Below are positions 12,501 to 24,300 of a stretch of 64,000 nucleotides of DNA, one piece after another. Every line of letters starts with the position of its first letter. Within the stretch, counting starts at the first letter, position 1. The stretch spans positions 71,525-135,524 of the forward strand of contig NW_020170437.1 of the NCBI RefSeq assembly GCF_000524195.1. The letters are read 5' to 3'. The stretch comes from Echinococcus granulosus. Its lineage: Eukaryota; Platyhelminthes; Cestoda; Cyclophyllidea; Taeniidae. The notes under the pieces were generated by a model, which saw only the letters and a program-made list of their open reading frames with translations, was not told the origin of the DNA and ran no database searches. The translations under genes and the position numbers were made by a program.

Positions 12501-15240
12501 GAAACTTCGGGTTTTGTGGAAATAAAGGCAAGTGTCGAGTTCTTCTTCGAGAGGATCTAGAACAATTTCAGTTACCATAAATGGTTGTATAACCTCTGGA
12601 AAATTCTTATATTTATTTTAGACTAATATAGACTTAAAATGTGCTCATAAGATATATCAGCATCAATGGGAGCAACTGATTTGTCTTACCATGTAATTTT
12701 TGTTGACGATTTAGTGACATTACTGTAAGGCATGTTTGTTTGAATGTACTTTTTAGACGAGAAGCGATTAGTAAGTATGACCCTCGTGTCGGATCGGCAC
12801 CACCGGTCCCCGAGAAGGAAACGTGCCCTGAACACACCTAAATCGTGATATCTGTACCCCTTCACCTATCGCCACCCCACAAGGCACATCCTTGTCCAAC
12901 TTGTCAACTCACTCCAGGGGCTTGAAGGCAGAGGTGGGGAGTGGGAGGAAGGAGGAACACCAGTCCCATTGCATTATTGCAAAAAATATCAAAATGAATA
13001 GCTGTCTCTTTTTTAGGAAGTAAAGGCATGGTAAGTGTATGAAAGAGCAGGCAATAAATGTCACCTGTGGCAGCGCTTAAACATTTGAAGATTTCTTATT
13101 AAGGACGTTATTAAGAAATAAATGAAACCCTCCAGTTGATAGTGCGATAGCCCACATCTAGTGTTCTGGAATTATAAATTAAAATTTTTAGTAATTCACT
13201 AAAACTTTTGACTCAATGCTTACTTCACCGAAAGTTGGATCGGTTATATGCAATAATCACCGCCTTCTCTTCGTCATTGCGTTAAATTCCGGAAGATTTG
13301 TTTCCTCAGTGATTTGCCGAAATATCTGACCTGCCTGTAATGCTATTTTCGATACCTTTATCTCCGCAAGTAATCAAAATGTAGGAAACAAACAATTAGG
13401 TTGATTATCTTATCAGTCCTCATCATTTAGGGGATTTTATCAGGGAAACCCTAGAGTAGGTTCACCAACTCGCCTGCCTTCAATCATGAACCTCCATGGA
13501 CCAGGTTGACTCCTCGAACCGTAGATGTAGGTGTCACACACCGAAAGGCAGGGTAAAAAACCAATCCAATCGTCAGCAAGCGCATTGCTCTTAGCGAGAA
13601 AGGAGGATGCATTAACGAAACTACGTCTGTAAAGTACGCAGTCGACAATTATAGGTGCATTTTTGTTTTAAAGACCTATAAGGCCAATGGTTTTAACGCG
13701 TAAAATGCAATAATATGCATTGGAAATGTTTTAATGTGAAAGGTAAATTCACCAGAATTATGACATTTTCATGTGGCGAGACTTAAATGCTCATTAAGTA
13801 GCTCTTAGATTGGTTTAGCCTATTTTATTTGCATTTAATATCTATGCATATTCTTCGCATAAATAAACTTACTGCATTTGGAATATTCAATTTTGCCAAG
13901 AATAATGTGCCTCAGGCATATTTCGAGGTCTTTTTGTAATGGGGTTTAGTCCCCCAGGTCCTCCCTAAAGCGATAATAATAAAATATCATAAAAAGCAAT
14001 ATCATAATGGGGGAATAGATTGCTAATAACCTATAGAAGAAGTGAGAGGCTACAAGCGGGACTGGAGGGCGTGGCTACCAGGACGACAGAAAACACGAAA
14101 GACTGTAGTGTTCATATAGTTAGAAGTACATTAAAATAAGTATCAGTACCCCACAAAAGGTATGAAACCACATCATGCATGGTAAACCCACATTGTAGGG
14201 TTAAGTTGTTTAAGAAAAACGAGCTGATCTATGACGCATTAACTCCTATGTAATGGATACCTATAGGTCCTATTCCAACACTGTGTCTGTGTCAATTGTG
14301 GATGGGTGCAGACTCACTAATGAATACACTCTAGCTGTAGAGATAAATTTATCTTTTAGCGCTCCACACTGTAAATGTTACTACAGGTCCATAAGGTTTC
14401 TTCAGTTGTGACGCAATAATTATGGGTGTTTCTCTGAACACTACAGTGACCCGATAGCTTGTCTGACTGTGTGTTTGACTACGCCAGTAGTTCAGTTTCC
14501 GCAGTTTCTGTTTCCGTTCTGCAGCACGGCTTTTAGACCCTACCAGTAGCCATCCAACTACTCTGTACGCCAATAATATATATTCTTCCACAGTAATTTG
14601 GTTTGGTGCGACTTCAGGGAAGACTTGGGAGGCTACCAATGCAACACTTAAGAAATACGCAGCATAGGAGGTTGGCGTGGTTTGACGTAGCTGGGGAATT
14701 TATGGTTGAAATTCTAAATTATAACTACGTATAATTATTATTTTCTTTTTATCACTACGGTTAATAAATTGATGGCCGTTTAACAATGTTTCGTAACATT
14801 TGCGCAAAACCAAAAATTGAGACAAAGTGGTTATGACTACGTTTCGGCAAATCGGGACCATCAGAAATAACTCACTTCCATTTAAGCTTTTTAAAAATAA
14901 AGGTCGTGTAATTGGCGATTTAAAACCAAATTTAGTACATCTGCATTAAAGTCCATTTTAGCTGTTTACGCCATTAAATTTGGTGCTTATTATCAAACCA
15001 AAGCGATACAATTATTTTGAAGAATCAAAGTTGAGGTGGTGCTGCAGTATCTATATAAACTGTGTAATTGCAAATCTGCTCCCAAAAACACGCAATTTGT
15101 TTAAATTGTTCAGCTTAAAGTTATAACAAGACCTAGCAATACCTCTGGGCAATCTTACACTTTAGGCATCACACATGCACCACCTTAGTCGCCCCTATTG
15201 CTTTATAATATGAAAAATTAAACCGCTCCTTACGGAAGAA
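9561..15240. other. AT-rich intergenic DNA with one GC-richer patch
   Basis: No recognisable gene. 12780-12970 is GC-richer and open in several frames. 14349-14639 has a 96-codon minus-strand frame whose start resembles the A repeat. A nested hairpin is at 11412-11454. Confidence 0.45.
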
Positions 15241-15282
15241 CCAATCGGTGCTCAGTTGGTTTGCTTGTGGGGTCGCATTGGG

Positions 15283-15961
15283 ATGGTTCCAACTCTTCGA
15301 GTGTTTGCCTTCTCACTGGGAACGACACTCGTTTTTTACAAGTGTCATGGCTACCTTGGGACAGTGGTTTACGTATGTTTCTCATGAAAAAGCACTGCAT
15401 TTAGTGTGAAGGCATAAGCATGGAACCCACCATCCAACATGGCGACTACCTCCTGGTAGAAAAGCTCTCTCTTTATCGGGGCCAAATAAAGAAGTTGCTT
15501 GACTCCTTACTTAATGTTATTTTTAGCGGAGACATTGTTGTTGCAAGGCAGCTCCGTGAGTCCGGTACCTGCTGCCACATCCTCAAGCGTGTACGGGCAA
15601 CTGGTGGCGAAGCTGTAAATTACTGGAGCCCCAAATTGGCAAAATCTGTCACCGTATACGTAAGATGTGCTTGCCTCCACGGCACATCCAGTAGATCTTA
15701 GACGTGTCTTTTAATGCACAATCATGCGATTCGCTTCTGGCTTCCAATTTACTACCATTCTTGGTTATCGTTATTTTTTCTCCTACACCGCATAAGGTTC
15801 CTGAGGAACACGTTTGGCTGGAAGGTGACAATAAGCGACACTCCCTGGATTCCCGAACCTATGGGTCGGTCCCAATGGGGCACCTGGAGTATCGTGTCTT
15901 CTGTCGTTTGTGGCCACTCTCCTCCTTCGGCAGGTTCGACAAGAGAAATCACACAAGGTGA
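15283..15961 (+). CDS. IMMP1L: Mitochondrial inner membrane protease subunit 1 (signal peptidase family S26)
   Basis: Ser/Lys-dyad peptidase that removes sorting signals from proteins entering the mitochondrial intermembrane space. Exons: 15283-15372, 15405-15493, 15527-15659, 15797-15961; 158 aa, against about 166 in human. An N-terminal hydrophobic segment is followed by GISMEPTIQ, containing the catalytic Ser (residue 35), then GDIVVAR, LKRVRATGGE with the catalytic Lys (residue 80), and the box VPEEHVWLEGDN followed by DSRTYGSVP and WPLSSFG, all characteristic of IMP1. Introns are 32, 33 and 137 nt. The 33-nt intron (15494-15526) has no stop and is 3n; removing it leaves eight residues between LS and GDIVV, as in human, instead of 19. 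Its donor (GTTGCT) is unusual, so a longer form keeping it is possible. The start chosen is the ATG that gives a normal spacing to the Ser. Confidence 0.94.
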
Positions 15962-16501
15962 AATCCCACTCATCCGTACACCAAGTTTGATTTGCGGACC
16001 TACCGATCTCCTCGCTCGCCGGTGCTACTGCCCTTATTTTTCGTACCTTTGTGCAAATACATCAAGACTCACCAGTACATAAAGCTTTCTACCGTGGACT
16101 GAGTCCTGCCTACGTCGGTGATACGCACGGCTTCAAGGAATGATCTGGCAGTCGACACCTAAGACTCTCGTCTGAGGAGTTCCTATTCGGTCCCTCCAAG
16201 TTTTCCTAACTCGACTAACATTCCCACTGTTTTGTATCACAATTTTTGCCGTAGTCGTTAAAAGAGGAAACAGCGAAGGTGAATTAATGCGTGAAAAAGT
16301 TGGGCAGCAACGGTTCCAAGCCCCCCTTTAAAGTGGTGCAACCTAGTCAACGAGTTTGGAGGACGTATAAAGGCACGGAGACAAAGAAAGCGGGGTTTGT
16401 TTCCGATAAAAACATTGGTATTCTGAGCAGGAAGAGACGGATATTTCAAAGCACTGGTGTGTACATTACTAGGACCGTGAGATCCAAGAATTTAACGGAG
16501 T
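15962..16501. other. Spacer between the IMMP1L and UFM1 stop codons
   Basis: 540 bp between converging genes, holding both 3' ends. Frames here on either strand look like chance. Confidence 0.6.
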
Positions 16502-17551
16502 TCAGAAATGTCCGACGCGGTCTCGGGGAATGAGCCTCAGGTTTCCACCGTGCTTCAAAAAAACTTCACCTAGATCGGTTAGATGTTTGAGGGAATAAAG
16601 GAGTGTTTGCCGGTATTCGTTTTAGCTAAAGGCAAGTAAGCCGTCATGCAGGTTTTTTTTGTAGAGCTGGGCCACTTTAAGGCTAAACATCTAAACACAA
16701 ACTGAAAGCAGGGAACGGGTGTTCAAGACAGGTGAGCGGACAGAAGACAAAAAACCTAGGCGATCGAGAGAAACGACATACCAGCATTCTGGTTGGGGTT
16801 TATTCCTATTCCATCGTCGGTAATTATGGCACTGGTTGCCGGTGGCACGTTAAACTAAAATAGTTACGACCATTATTAGCTGTGAATTAGTATGATCTGC
16901 TAGAGAATGGCAAGCTGCGTTTTCTCGTTTGTTCCTTCAATATAACCACATTAGAAGGTATGAAAGAAACAACTTAACAGCCTCAGTAATTTAACTGGTT
17001 TATTCCAGTGAGCGATACTAGACAATCCACGTGAGTAAGGCTGTATACCTTAAAAAGCGGAGCAAGGATGAGTCACTTTTTTAAAGGACCGATAATGTGG
17101 CATGAGGTCCGGTATTTTGTGACGATAAAGGGTCGAATACCGACAAGATGTTCACGATTAACACCATAAATCAAGATAAGGAAGTCATGTAATAACAAAA
17201 CAATGTAATGCCCGAGTATTTGGATTGGAGAGGTTCAAAAGTTGCACAAGCGAGACAGATATAAGCAAGAAGGTAAAATCCCTGTATATAACGTCGTTGT
17301 CGATGTAAATTGCACATTCTCTGCATAAAGAGACTCACCTCTTCAGCAACGAATTTCAGTACTGCTGTAAATGGTGTCGAGTCGGGCACATCAAGACTAA
17401 AGAGATCTATATTTTGAATAAAACACATACATTTTGAATGGCAAGTTTGGGTCAGAAGTAAGGGTTATTTGGAACCGGACCTTCGACCTAAAATACGGAC
17501 AAAAAGTAATCTCGGGGATCTCACGCACACAAGAGGGCAGCACACTCACAT
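16502..17551 (-). CDS. UFM1: Ubiquitin-fold modifier 1
   Basis: Ubiquitin-like modifier attached to targets, notably ER-bound ribosomes, by the UBA5-UFC1-UFL1 enzymes after UFSP trims its C terminus. Exons: complement 17551-17550 (AT of the start codon, end of a mainly 5'-UTR exon), 17487-17431, 17396-17339, 16854-16782, 16569-16502. The product is 85 aa, the same as human UFM1. Segments seen: [50 protein letters not shown], then [17 protein letters not shown]. The conserved Gly that becomes the new C terminus is followed by His-Phe and the stop, so processing would remove two residues. Introns are 62, 34, 484 and 212 nt. The gene is tail to tail with IMMP1L, with 540 bp between the stop codons. 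Identity is essentially certain; the split start codon is inferred from a good donor (GAT then GTGAGT) and phase. Confidence 0.95.
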
Positions 17552-20406
17552 CGCGTTGCGTTTCTACACACCAAATCAATGTCAACACGTCAACCAACAA
17601 TGACCTTGAAATGACCTACATAGCTCTTAAATAGGATTAACTGCGAATATTTCTCTTCCCGCATTTTGAAAGAAAAAGCGGCCAAGTCCACCTAGCCAGT
17701 ATCAAACTTCCGCAATTAAGAATGTGTCACAAATGGCAGAAATACCAGAACAATCGAACCCTTCTTTCTCTTACGGTTTTTATGAAATGTCTCTACGCAG
17801 CTCTCTGATTCTCCACTTGAGCCATTTTAGGCTACGCAAACCTAAAAGAAATATGTAGGTGACCAGAAACCTATTGCTTAAAAGGGAGGAGCTACTTCAT
17901 TTCTGCACACACCTTGGAGGTACAATGGTCACTCCGTAGTGCTCCGAGTCTTTCCTCTAGTCGTAAAAAGTTAAAACTTACACAACTCTCACGCGGAACA
18001 GATGAGAGGCTATTGGTATGGTTGGAAGGCTACAACGCCCTTGCGGAATTACTATTTGCGGGGACTAAAGCGTCTGCGTAATACTAGGCGGAGTTAAACA
18101 AACTTTGAAAGCATTACACCTTTTATATTTTGATTGTAACAGATCATTCCACAGATTTACCAAACTGTTAGACAGAAATAAAGATAATACGATGGATTCT
18201 CGTTGTAGAGAGGAAGCTACCTATTTGTAAAGGCAAGCGCTGTTGATTCACTGGAGATTGTCCCACAATACCAATTTTGTTCTTCTGCAGGCCAAATTGT
18301 ATCGCGATAGAGCTTGTCAAATAAAAGTTTTTAAATGATGGATGATGTTCTAGAGTAAGCACATTCTGAATGTCAGTCGACTTTCTTCAAGCAGGAAAGT
18401 ATTGCTAAGTAATTAAGTAGAGACATCCTGAGAGCCCATAGTTTTGGATGGAAGGTCATCCCACCAGAACGGTAATGCTACCAATAGAGACTCGCGATAC
18501 GCACCTCTGTATACCAAATATCTTATTCATGCCAACCCACGTAGAATCCATTCGAGATTCCTTTTACTCTACCCCTAATAAGTTCTCGCAGCGTTCGAAG
18601 ACGCTTCAGACTTAAAAACGATAATATCTCAAGACAGGTCGTAAAAGTACCCTAAATTGGTTGAGTTGCTGGAGTCAAAGCTAGGAGTACTGGTGGCCCA
18701 AGAACGATCAAGTCCTGGACATTTTTCATGTAAGTTCAAAATCATCATGGCATCTAGCTTTGCGTGGTTAAGCTCAAGTATTACCTTAGTTAAACTATTG
18801 TCATTCCTTATGACATAAATGATGAGGCTTTTTATAGAAGACGTTATTTCATTTCAATTAACTTTAAAATAGGCTGATCAGGAGATCTACACAAAGTACT
18901 CTTGTTTGTCACCTAGAAACTACTATTCAGTCTTTTTGCGTAGCATCAATGTTGATGGGCGCGAAAAAGTGGTAATTAATATTTGGAAATTACTAACAGT
19001 AGTTTTTTGCCCTTTTGTTCTTTTCCGTTTTCATATTTTTTAAACATTTGTTTGAATTAATATAACATTGCGGGTTACCACTACATCTGCTGCCTGGATG
19101 CACTTGGAGTCGAGTTTGATCGACATGACTGCACGTGGTCCGACCTGTCGTAGTCCTGGCAGCCAATCGAAACACACTACGCTCTGGATGACTCACTTAT
19201 GACCAGAAGAGCGGTCATTACTCAGGCATAAGGCACCAGGTTACTCATAATCTAGTCTGTTTGTCAAACATGCCTTCCACGTTGCCATCGATACACGGTA
19301 CACGAGATGCATAACTTCCAGGTAGACGACTTCCCGCCATGAGTTATTCGCTGTCTGATCTCATGCCTCTTGCCCATGTTTTGAGCCACTGGACGAAACT
19401 CCTATCGCCACTGCTGCAGTGATTGTCGCCGGCCTGTGAGATCGGATGCTCATCTGGTTGGGCGTAAGACAACACCAGACAAGTTGAATAAGCATAGTTT
19501 CCCACTTGGTTTTCTGCCGCTCCCAGGGCTCTGCCCTAGTTGTGCGCTTAAGCTAGTGAGCCTAAGTCGTTGCTGCTGAGTCAAACGACCTTACAAGTGA
19601 CAGGTGCAACATTTTTTAGGAAACTATGCGAACTCAACGTTTTCGTGTGAAAAAAATGCCAAAACGAGAAAACTGGAAGAACCTTAACTAACCTGTCGGT
19701 GAGGCTTACAGAATTCCTCGATCATTTCCTAAAAATTTATTAGGCCAAACATGACAGACCACGGTTGTCTACCCTAGAAGCCCTACCTTCCTCGAGATGT
19801 ATGGACACTTGTAGGAGCACCCATGCCATTGTTGTGGTGAGAACGCTTGCTCGATAGTTAAGTACATTGACGCATTCCGTTGTGCTGTATTTCGAGAGTT
19901 GAATAATTGATGGGGAGGAAAGAATGTTGGTTAGCAGACAAACAGGAATTGAGTGAGATTTAAGGAAGCCTAGGCAATGGGACCGATCTAAGAGGTTGTG
20001 CCAAGTCTCTCATGGATTCCGATCCCGGTTGGTGGTATGACCAGCGATACACTGCTTTGTGCGTTGTTTCTCAGCACAGTAAACACTTCGGAACGAAGAG
20101 GAGTACGAGCCGTTTCTCTGGAGGACTTTGAGTTAAATTAACAATCATCTCATAATCACATTTCTTACAAAATGCGGAATTTGGACAAAAAAAGGTGTTA
20201 TCTGCTGACATTGTACTTGTGCCACTCGACAACCCATCGACTACCAGCCACTACTGTAGCTATATGTGCGATAAAATGGTCCAGCAATAGGCTTTATCAC
20301 TATAGTTTGTATTAATTGTTCGTCTTACCATTAGCCTACTTGATTTCTATCCACTTTTGCGCTTAAATCACAACAGAGCAGCCCGACATGAGGACTGAAT
20401 CTAAGC
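17552..20406. other. Region upstream of UFM1, no supported gene
   Basis: The first few hundred bases should contain the UFM1 promoter and 5' UTR. From about 19060 to 20120 the base composition is clearly GC-richer, frames are short and broken, and the block reads like old repeat or transposon debris. Confidence 0.45.
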
Positions 20407-20607
20407 TTATTCATGCGATCCATCAACGCGCTTACCATCGCCGTCCGCAGCTGGAATCTTTTGATCTAAAGTGTGCGCGAATGTGTCTCCACTAGCGTCT
20501 ATTTGGTCTGAAGCTCGCACATCGTCGATGTCTTGGTCCATCACAGGGAGGTGTGCAACAACTGACGTTGTCAATTTGAGGATTCCAAATCCCCATCCAT
20601 TAATCAG

Positions 20608-21043
20608 TATCATCACCACCATTGCTGCCAACGGTGCTGGTCTCCTCTGCCGCTCTGCCACCTCACTCACCATTGGCACCAAAATTAAGTGAATTTCCGC
20701 GCTAACCCTTCTCCTCTTTCTGCCTTTGCTTTCGCTTTTAGCTTCTTACTCTGCCCAAAATCGACTTTACTCAGGACAAATAAATGAAGAGGTTATCGAA
20801 GAATTTGGGACTGGGCCTCTCAGGCAACTCTCGGCGTTATATAGTGAGGTCCCCAATATGACAAAGATGTGCCATTATGTGACCATCAGGAATAAATGCA
20901 CAGTGGACACTTCCGTCTGCAATCTACCACATACAAAGGCAGCACAATCTGGGGATCAAATAAATGGTACCCAGGAAGTTTGCGCGATTAATGAACATTT
21001 CAATGCAAAAGCCAGTTCTTATTACGAGTCATTTTTTATGTAA
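20608..21043 (+). CDS. Candidate two-exon gene, unidentified
   Basis: A 53-nt intron (20690-20742) with GTGAAT donor and an excellent pyrimidine tract ending TTTTAG joins a Pro/Ser-rich piece (SSPPLLPTVLVSSAALPPHS) in phase 1 to a 100-codon frame. That frame contains LYSGQINEEVIEEFGTGPL and several Cys residues (MCHYV, NKCTVDTSVCN) and ends in a stop at 21041-21043. The minus strand also has a 91-codon frame over 20407-20682, so strand is not certain. Confidence 0.28.
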
Positions 21044-21180
21044 TGTGTAAAAGAAGTAAAAAAACAACAAATTTATAGTCTTGAAGGCGTAGCATATGTC
21101 ACTCGTTAATATATGTGGCACTCATTCGCTTAGCAGTTTCCAAGTTGCTGTAGGTGCGAGCCAATTGTTGCAACACTTAC

Positions 21181-21331
21181 GTTAAGTGCTACGCCCTGTT
21201 CTGCTAATCCCCAGTTATTTTGAACAAGAGCGACACGTGATTCCTCATAATATAGAATTGAAGATCTTCTTAAAAGTGATGCAGCATTGAATGCCCTTAA
21301 GCACACTGTCCAAACCACTTCTGATGACAAG
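21181..21331 (-). CDS. Candidate minus-strand exon, unidentified
   Basis: A frame reading EVVWTVCLRAFNAASLLRR, then ILYYEESRVALVQNNWGL and AEQGVALN, runs from an acceptor (GTCATCAG) to a perfect GTAAGT donor. A possible acceptor 33 nt further on (CACCTACAG) would give another 3n, stop-free intron followed by QLGNC and a stop. Family not recognised. Confidence 0.3.
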
Positions 21332-24300
21332 AGATTCTGAATTTGCAAAGTGGACAGGAAAGGAGTTCAAAGGAAGAGTTAGCGGAGCGAACAGTAAACA
21401 ACATGGCATCGATGGATTGACAAATACATACGTTAATACAAATTACAAGTCCTTGTCGTGCAATACGCCTTAGACAGCAAGAAAATTACGATCACCTAAC
21501 ATAGCCTAAGCAGCTTGGTGTGCGAACTTTGCTTGCTGATTTTAGTGACAAAACAGCATTGAGGAATGCCTAAAGCGACTCTTTTGTGACTGTGTACTCT
21601 CAATCAAAGAAGAAAATCATCAGTCCTTAATTTATTAAAAATGGCGATATGTTGGCCTAGTTGGCACGCTTGCTCTTCCATTCAGATCACCATTTCTACT
21701 AGTGAGATGAGTTTGGGTTGTGGTGGATGTCTGAAAGAGCTCGCCTCGAACGTTTTAGCAGTGGGGGCTCAGTGACTGCAATAAATCGCTAACTGGGTCT
21801 AATTTTAAACTTTTCGCTCTGACATGAGACTATGCTCACATTTTCCACTCATCTTCAACGAAATGCCGTAATTTCATTGGCCACTCTAAAAGGGTATCTC
21901 TGCCTTAATTATTAAACGTTTAAAGGAATCTTGTGAATAATTAAAGCATTTATTTGTGTACTTCAAGTATTGGCATTGGTCACTGTCGTGTGGCCACCGA
22001 ATCACCCCCTCAGAACTCACTGCTTCGCCAAATGACTGCTCGCTGCCTTACAGCAATTTACCACCAACGCTATGAATGAAGATTTTTAAGAAATTTTTTG
22101 AACTTGTAAGAATAGTGTAGGCACCAAGATTCGAATGAACAAAGGGGTGGAGAATTGCCCACCCGATTTCGATGAGAGGAGTAACAATCTTGGAATTGAT
22201 GGCATCAGCGACACTTTCACTGCAGTAATGGAGAATAGGGAAAATCTATCCAAGAAGTAGTAGCTAACGGCCAACAACTTTCGGGCTCTATTTATTCCAG
22301 GAGGGTATCTATGCCCGAATATTTCTAGTGGAAACGTTAGACACTATAGGAGGTCAGTTTAATCTTACCAGACGGAATATAAAACAGCTCTAAAACACCT
22401 CGACCTAGGTTACCTCAAATATTGATAACGAACACAATACATGTAAACAATGATGATTAAAAATATCATCAATTAGCTTGACCTTGCCCGTTAATTATTA
22501 CACAGCACTTCCGTCCCACTAACACAAAAGTACTTGCGAGGAACGTCCATGAAGCGATGCGGGTTAAATTCCCACTACAAATAAACACTTGGATGACAAC
22601 ACTGAAGTGATTCGAAGACTACGAACAGACATGTTAATTGCAGAAACTTCAGATATAACCGGACCTGGAAATTTCGGTATCAGGTATGTTAATATAAGCC
22701 GTAAAGAGCGGATCGAAGTCTTTTATCAGTAATGAAATATCTTGAGCTACCTACCAATGTTCGCAAAACACATCCTTTCGTAACCCATCTCCAGTTCAAA
22801 ATTCAATGCCACGGTTGATATTTTCTTTTAATGGTGAGGTGATGGAACAAACAAACCCGCTTTCGCAAAAGGCTTTCCAACCCTTCGGTAAGCAGTCAGT
22901 GTCTTTGCATGCAGGTTGTAAGAAATGGAGGAAGAGGGGGTAATGGGGAGCTGACTCGAGCTGTGAAGCTGTACAGAGGGATGATAGAGATGAAGGAAAC
23001 ACACCCGTGCATGCACAGGGAGACTGCGGCGAATAGACGGGAGAGAGAAAGAGGTCTCTCATGGAGGTGGGGCTGGCGAAGACTGGCTGACCAGACGACC
23101 CGAGCCTCTTCGGGTCGACCGACGGGCTCCCGACACTGCCGAGATGCTGTGCTTAAGTCGGCCCTGAGGATTGGACAAGTCAATAAGACGTGCAAATTAG
23201 ATGGAACAGAGCCAAAGATAGCGGATTAACAGCAAGCGCTTTCTGGTGCATTCAGGTGAAATAGAAATGCTGGCTAATTTTACAGTTTCGGTGTGACTAG
23301 AGTAATCCACTCATACAGCAGTACCGTGTTGCCTCAGGCTTCGTGCCAGGCTGGAAATACGGTGAGACTATTGAGGTGGTAGTAACTTCAAGTGAAAAGG
23401 TAGCATGACCAACCAATTACTTAAACAACAAATAGAAATAAACAGTTTGAAAACAGCATGAATAATGAGTTGAAAAGGGACTAGACTGCACAGAACTGAC
23501 AAGCAAATTTCATAAGCTGTCCTTGGCAAAGCATGAAAATTTGGGTTTGCTTGAAACCAGTCATTAATAGATAGAATACAAGATGGGTCAGCTTTCATGC
23601 CCTGCTCACTCGCTGGAAGTGTGACGCGCTCCAATGTGCGCATGAGATAGTCCAACCCGACGCTATGTGCAGGAGAGTCGTAAAGGTCTTGAAAACAACC
23701 TGGCACAGAAACCACCCTGGCAAGCCCCCATAGTAGTGTGCACATGGACACGCGTACGGGCACAAAGATGAAACACGAACGTTCCAAGTAAAAAGAGGAG
23801 TCAAACTCAGCGCTATTCAATCTTGCATTCCTCCTGATTTAAAGTCTTATTTACTGACGTAATACGTGAGTGTAATTTGAACACAATTTCCGCACCATAC
23901 CCCTCTTGGCAGAAAAAAAGGTTCAGAAACACCTCTTAAGGCGGTGAAAATAGCAAATCACTCCTCCCGGAAAAAAAAACTTTTATTTCACCAATTTGAC
24001 GCCCCGCGTACCCGTTTCCCTCAACAAGCACAATGATGAAGGCCTCATCGCAATAGCGCAGACATTAATATATGTGTGAAACATAACAATAGCGTTATGA
24101 TAACTACATGGACTTTAAAAGGATGTGCCTTGAGAGATTTTATGTGCAAAGCCAAAGCACGCTCATTGTGACTTGATTAGATAGGTATTGCTATTTTGCA
24201 GTGATAGAAATCAATTTACATATCGTAGGGTTTATTTTAAATAAATGATGACAATTCAATACTCGCCTGACAAATGAGGTTATTAATACTTGGATTAATA

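Noticed and set aside
15494..15526. Insertion in IMMP1L as genuine coding sequence
   Set aside because: It starts GT, ends in a strong acceptor, and its removal restores family spacing; kept as an alternative only.
15714..16082. 122-codon plus-strand ORF
   Set aside because: Out-of-frame shadow over the last IMMP1L exon.
20407..20682. 91-codon minus-strand ORF (GILKLTTSVVAHLPVMDQ)
   Set aside because: Reads well, but no acceptor with a pyrimidine tract precedes it on the minus strand, whereas the plus strand has an excellent one in the same place. Not excluded, only ranked lower.
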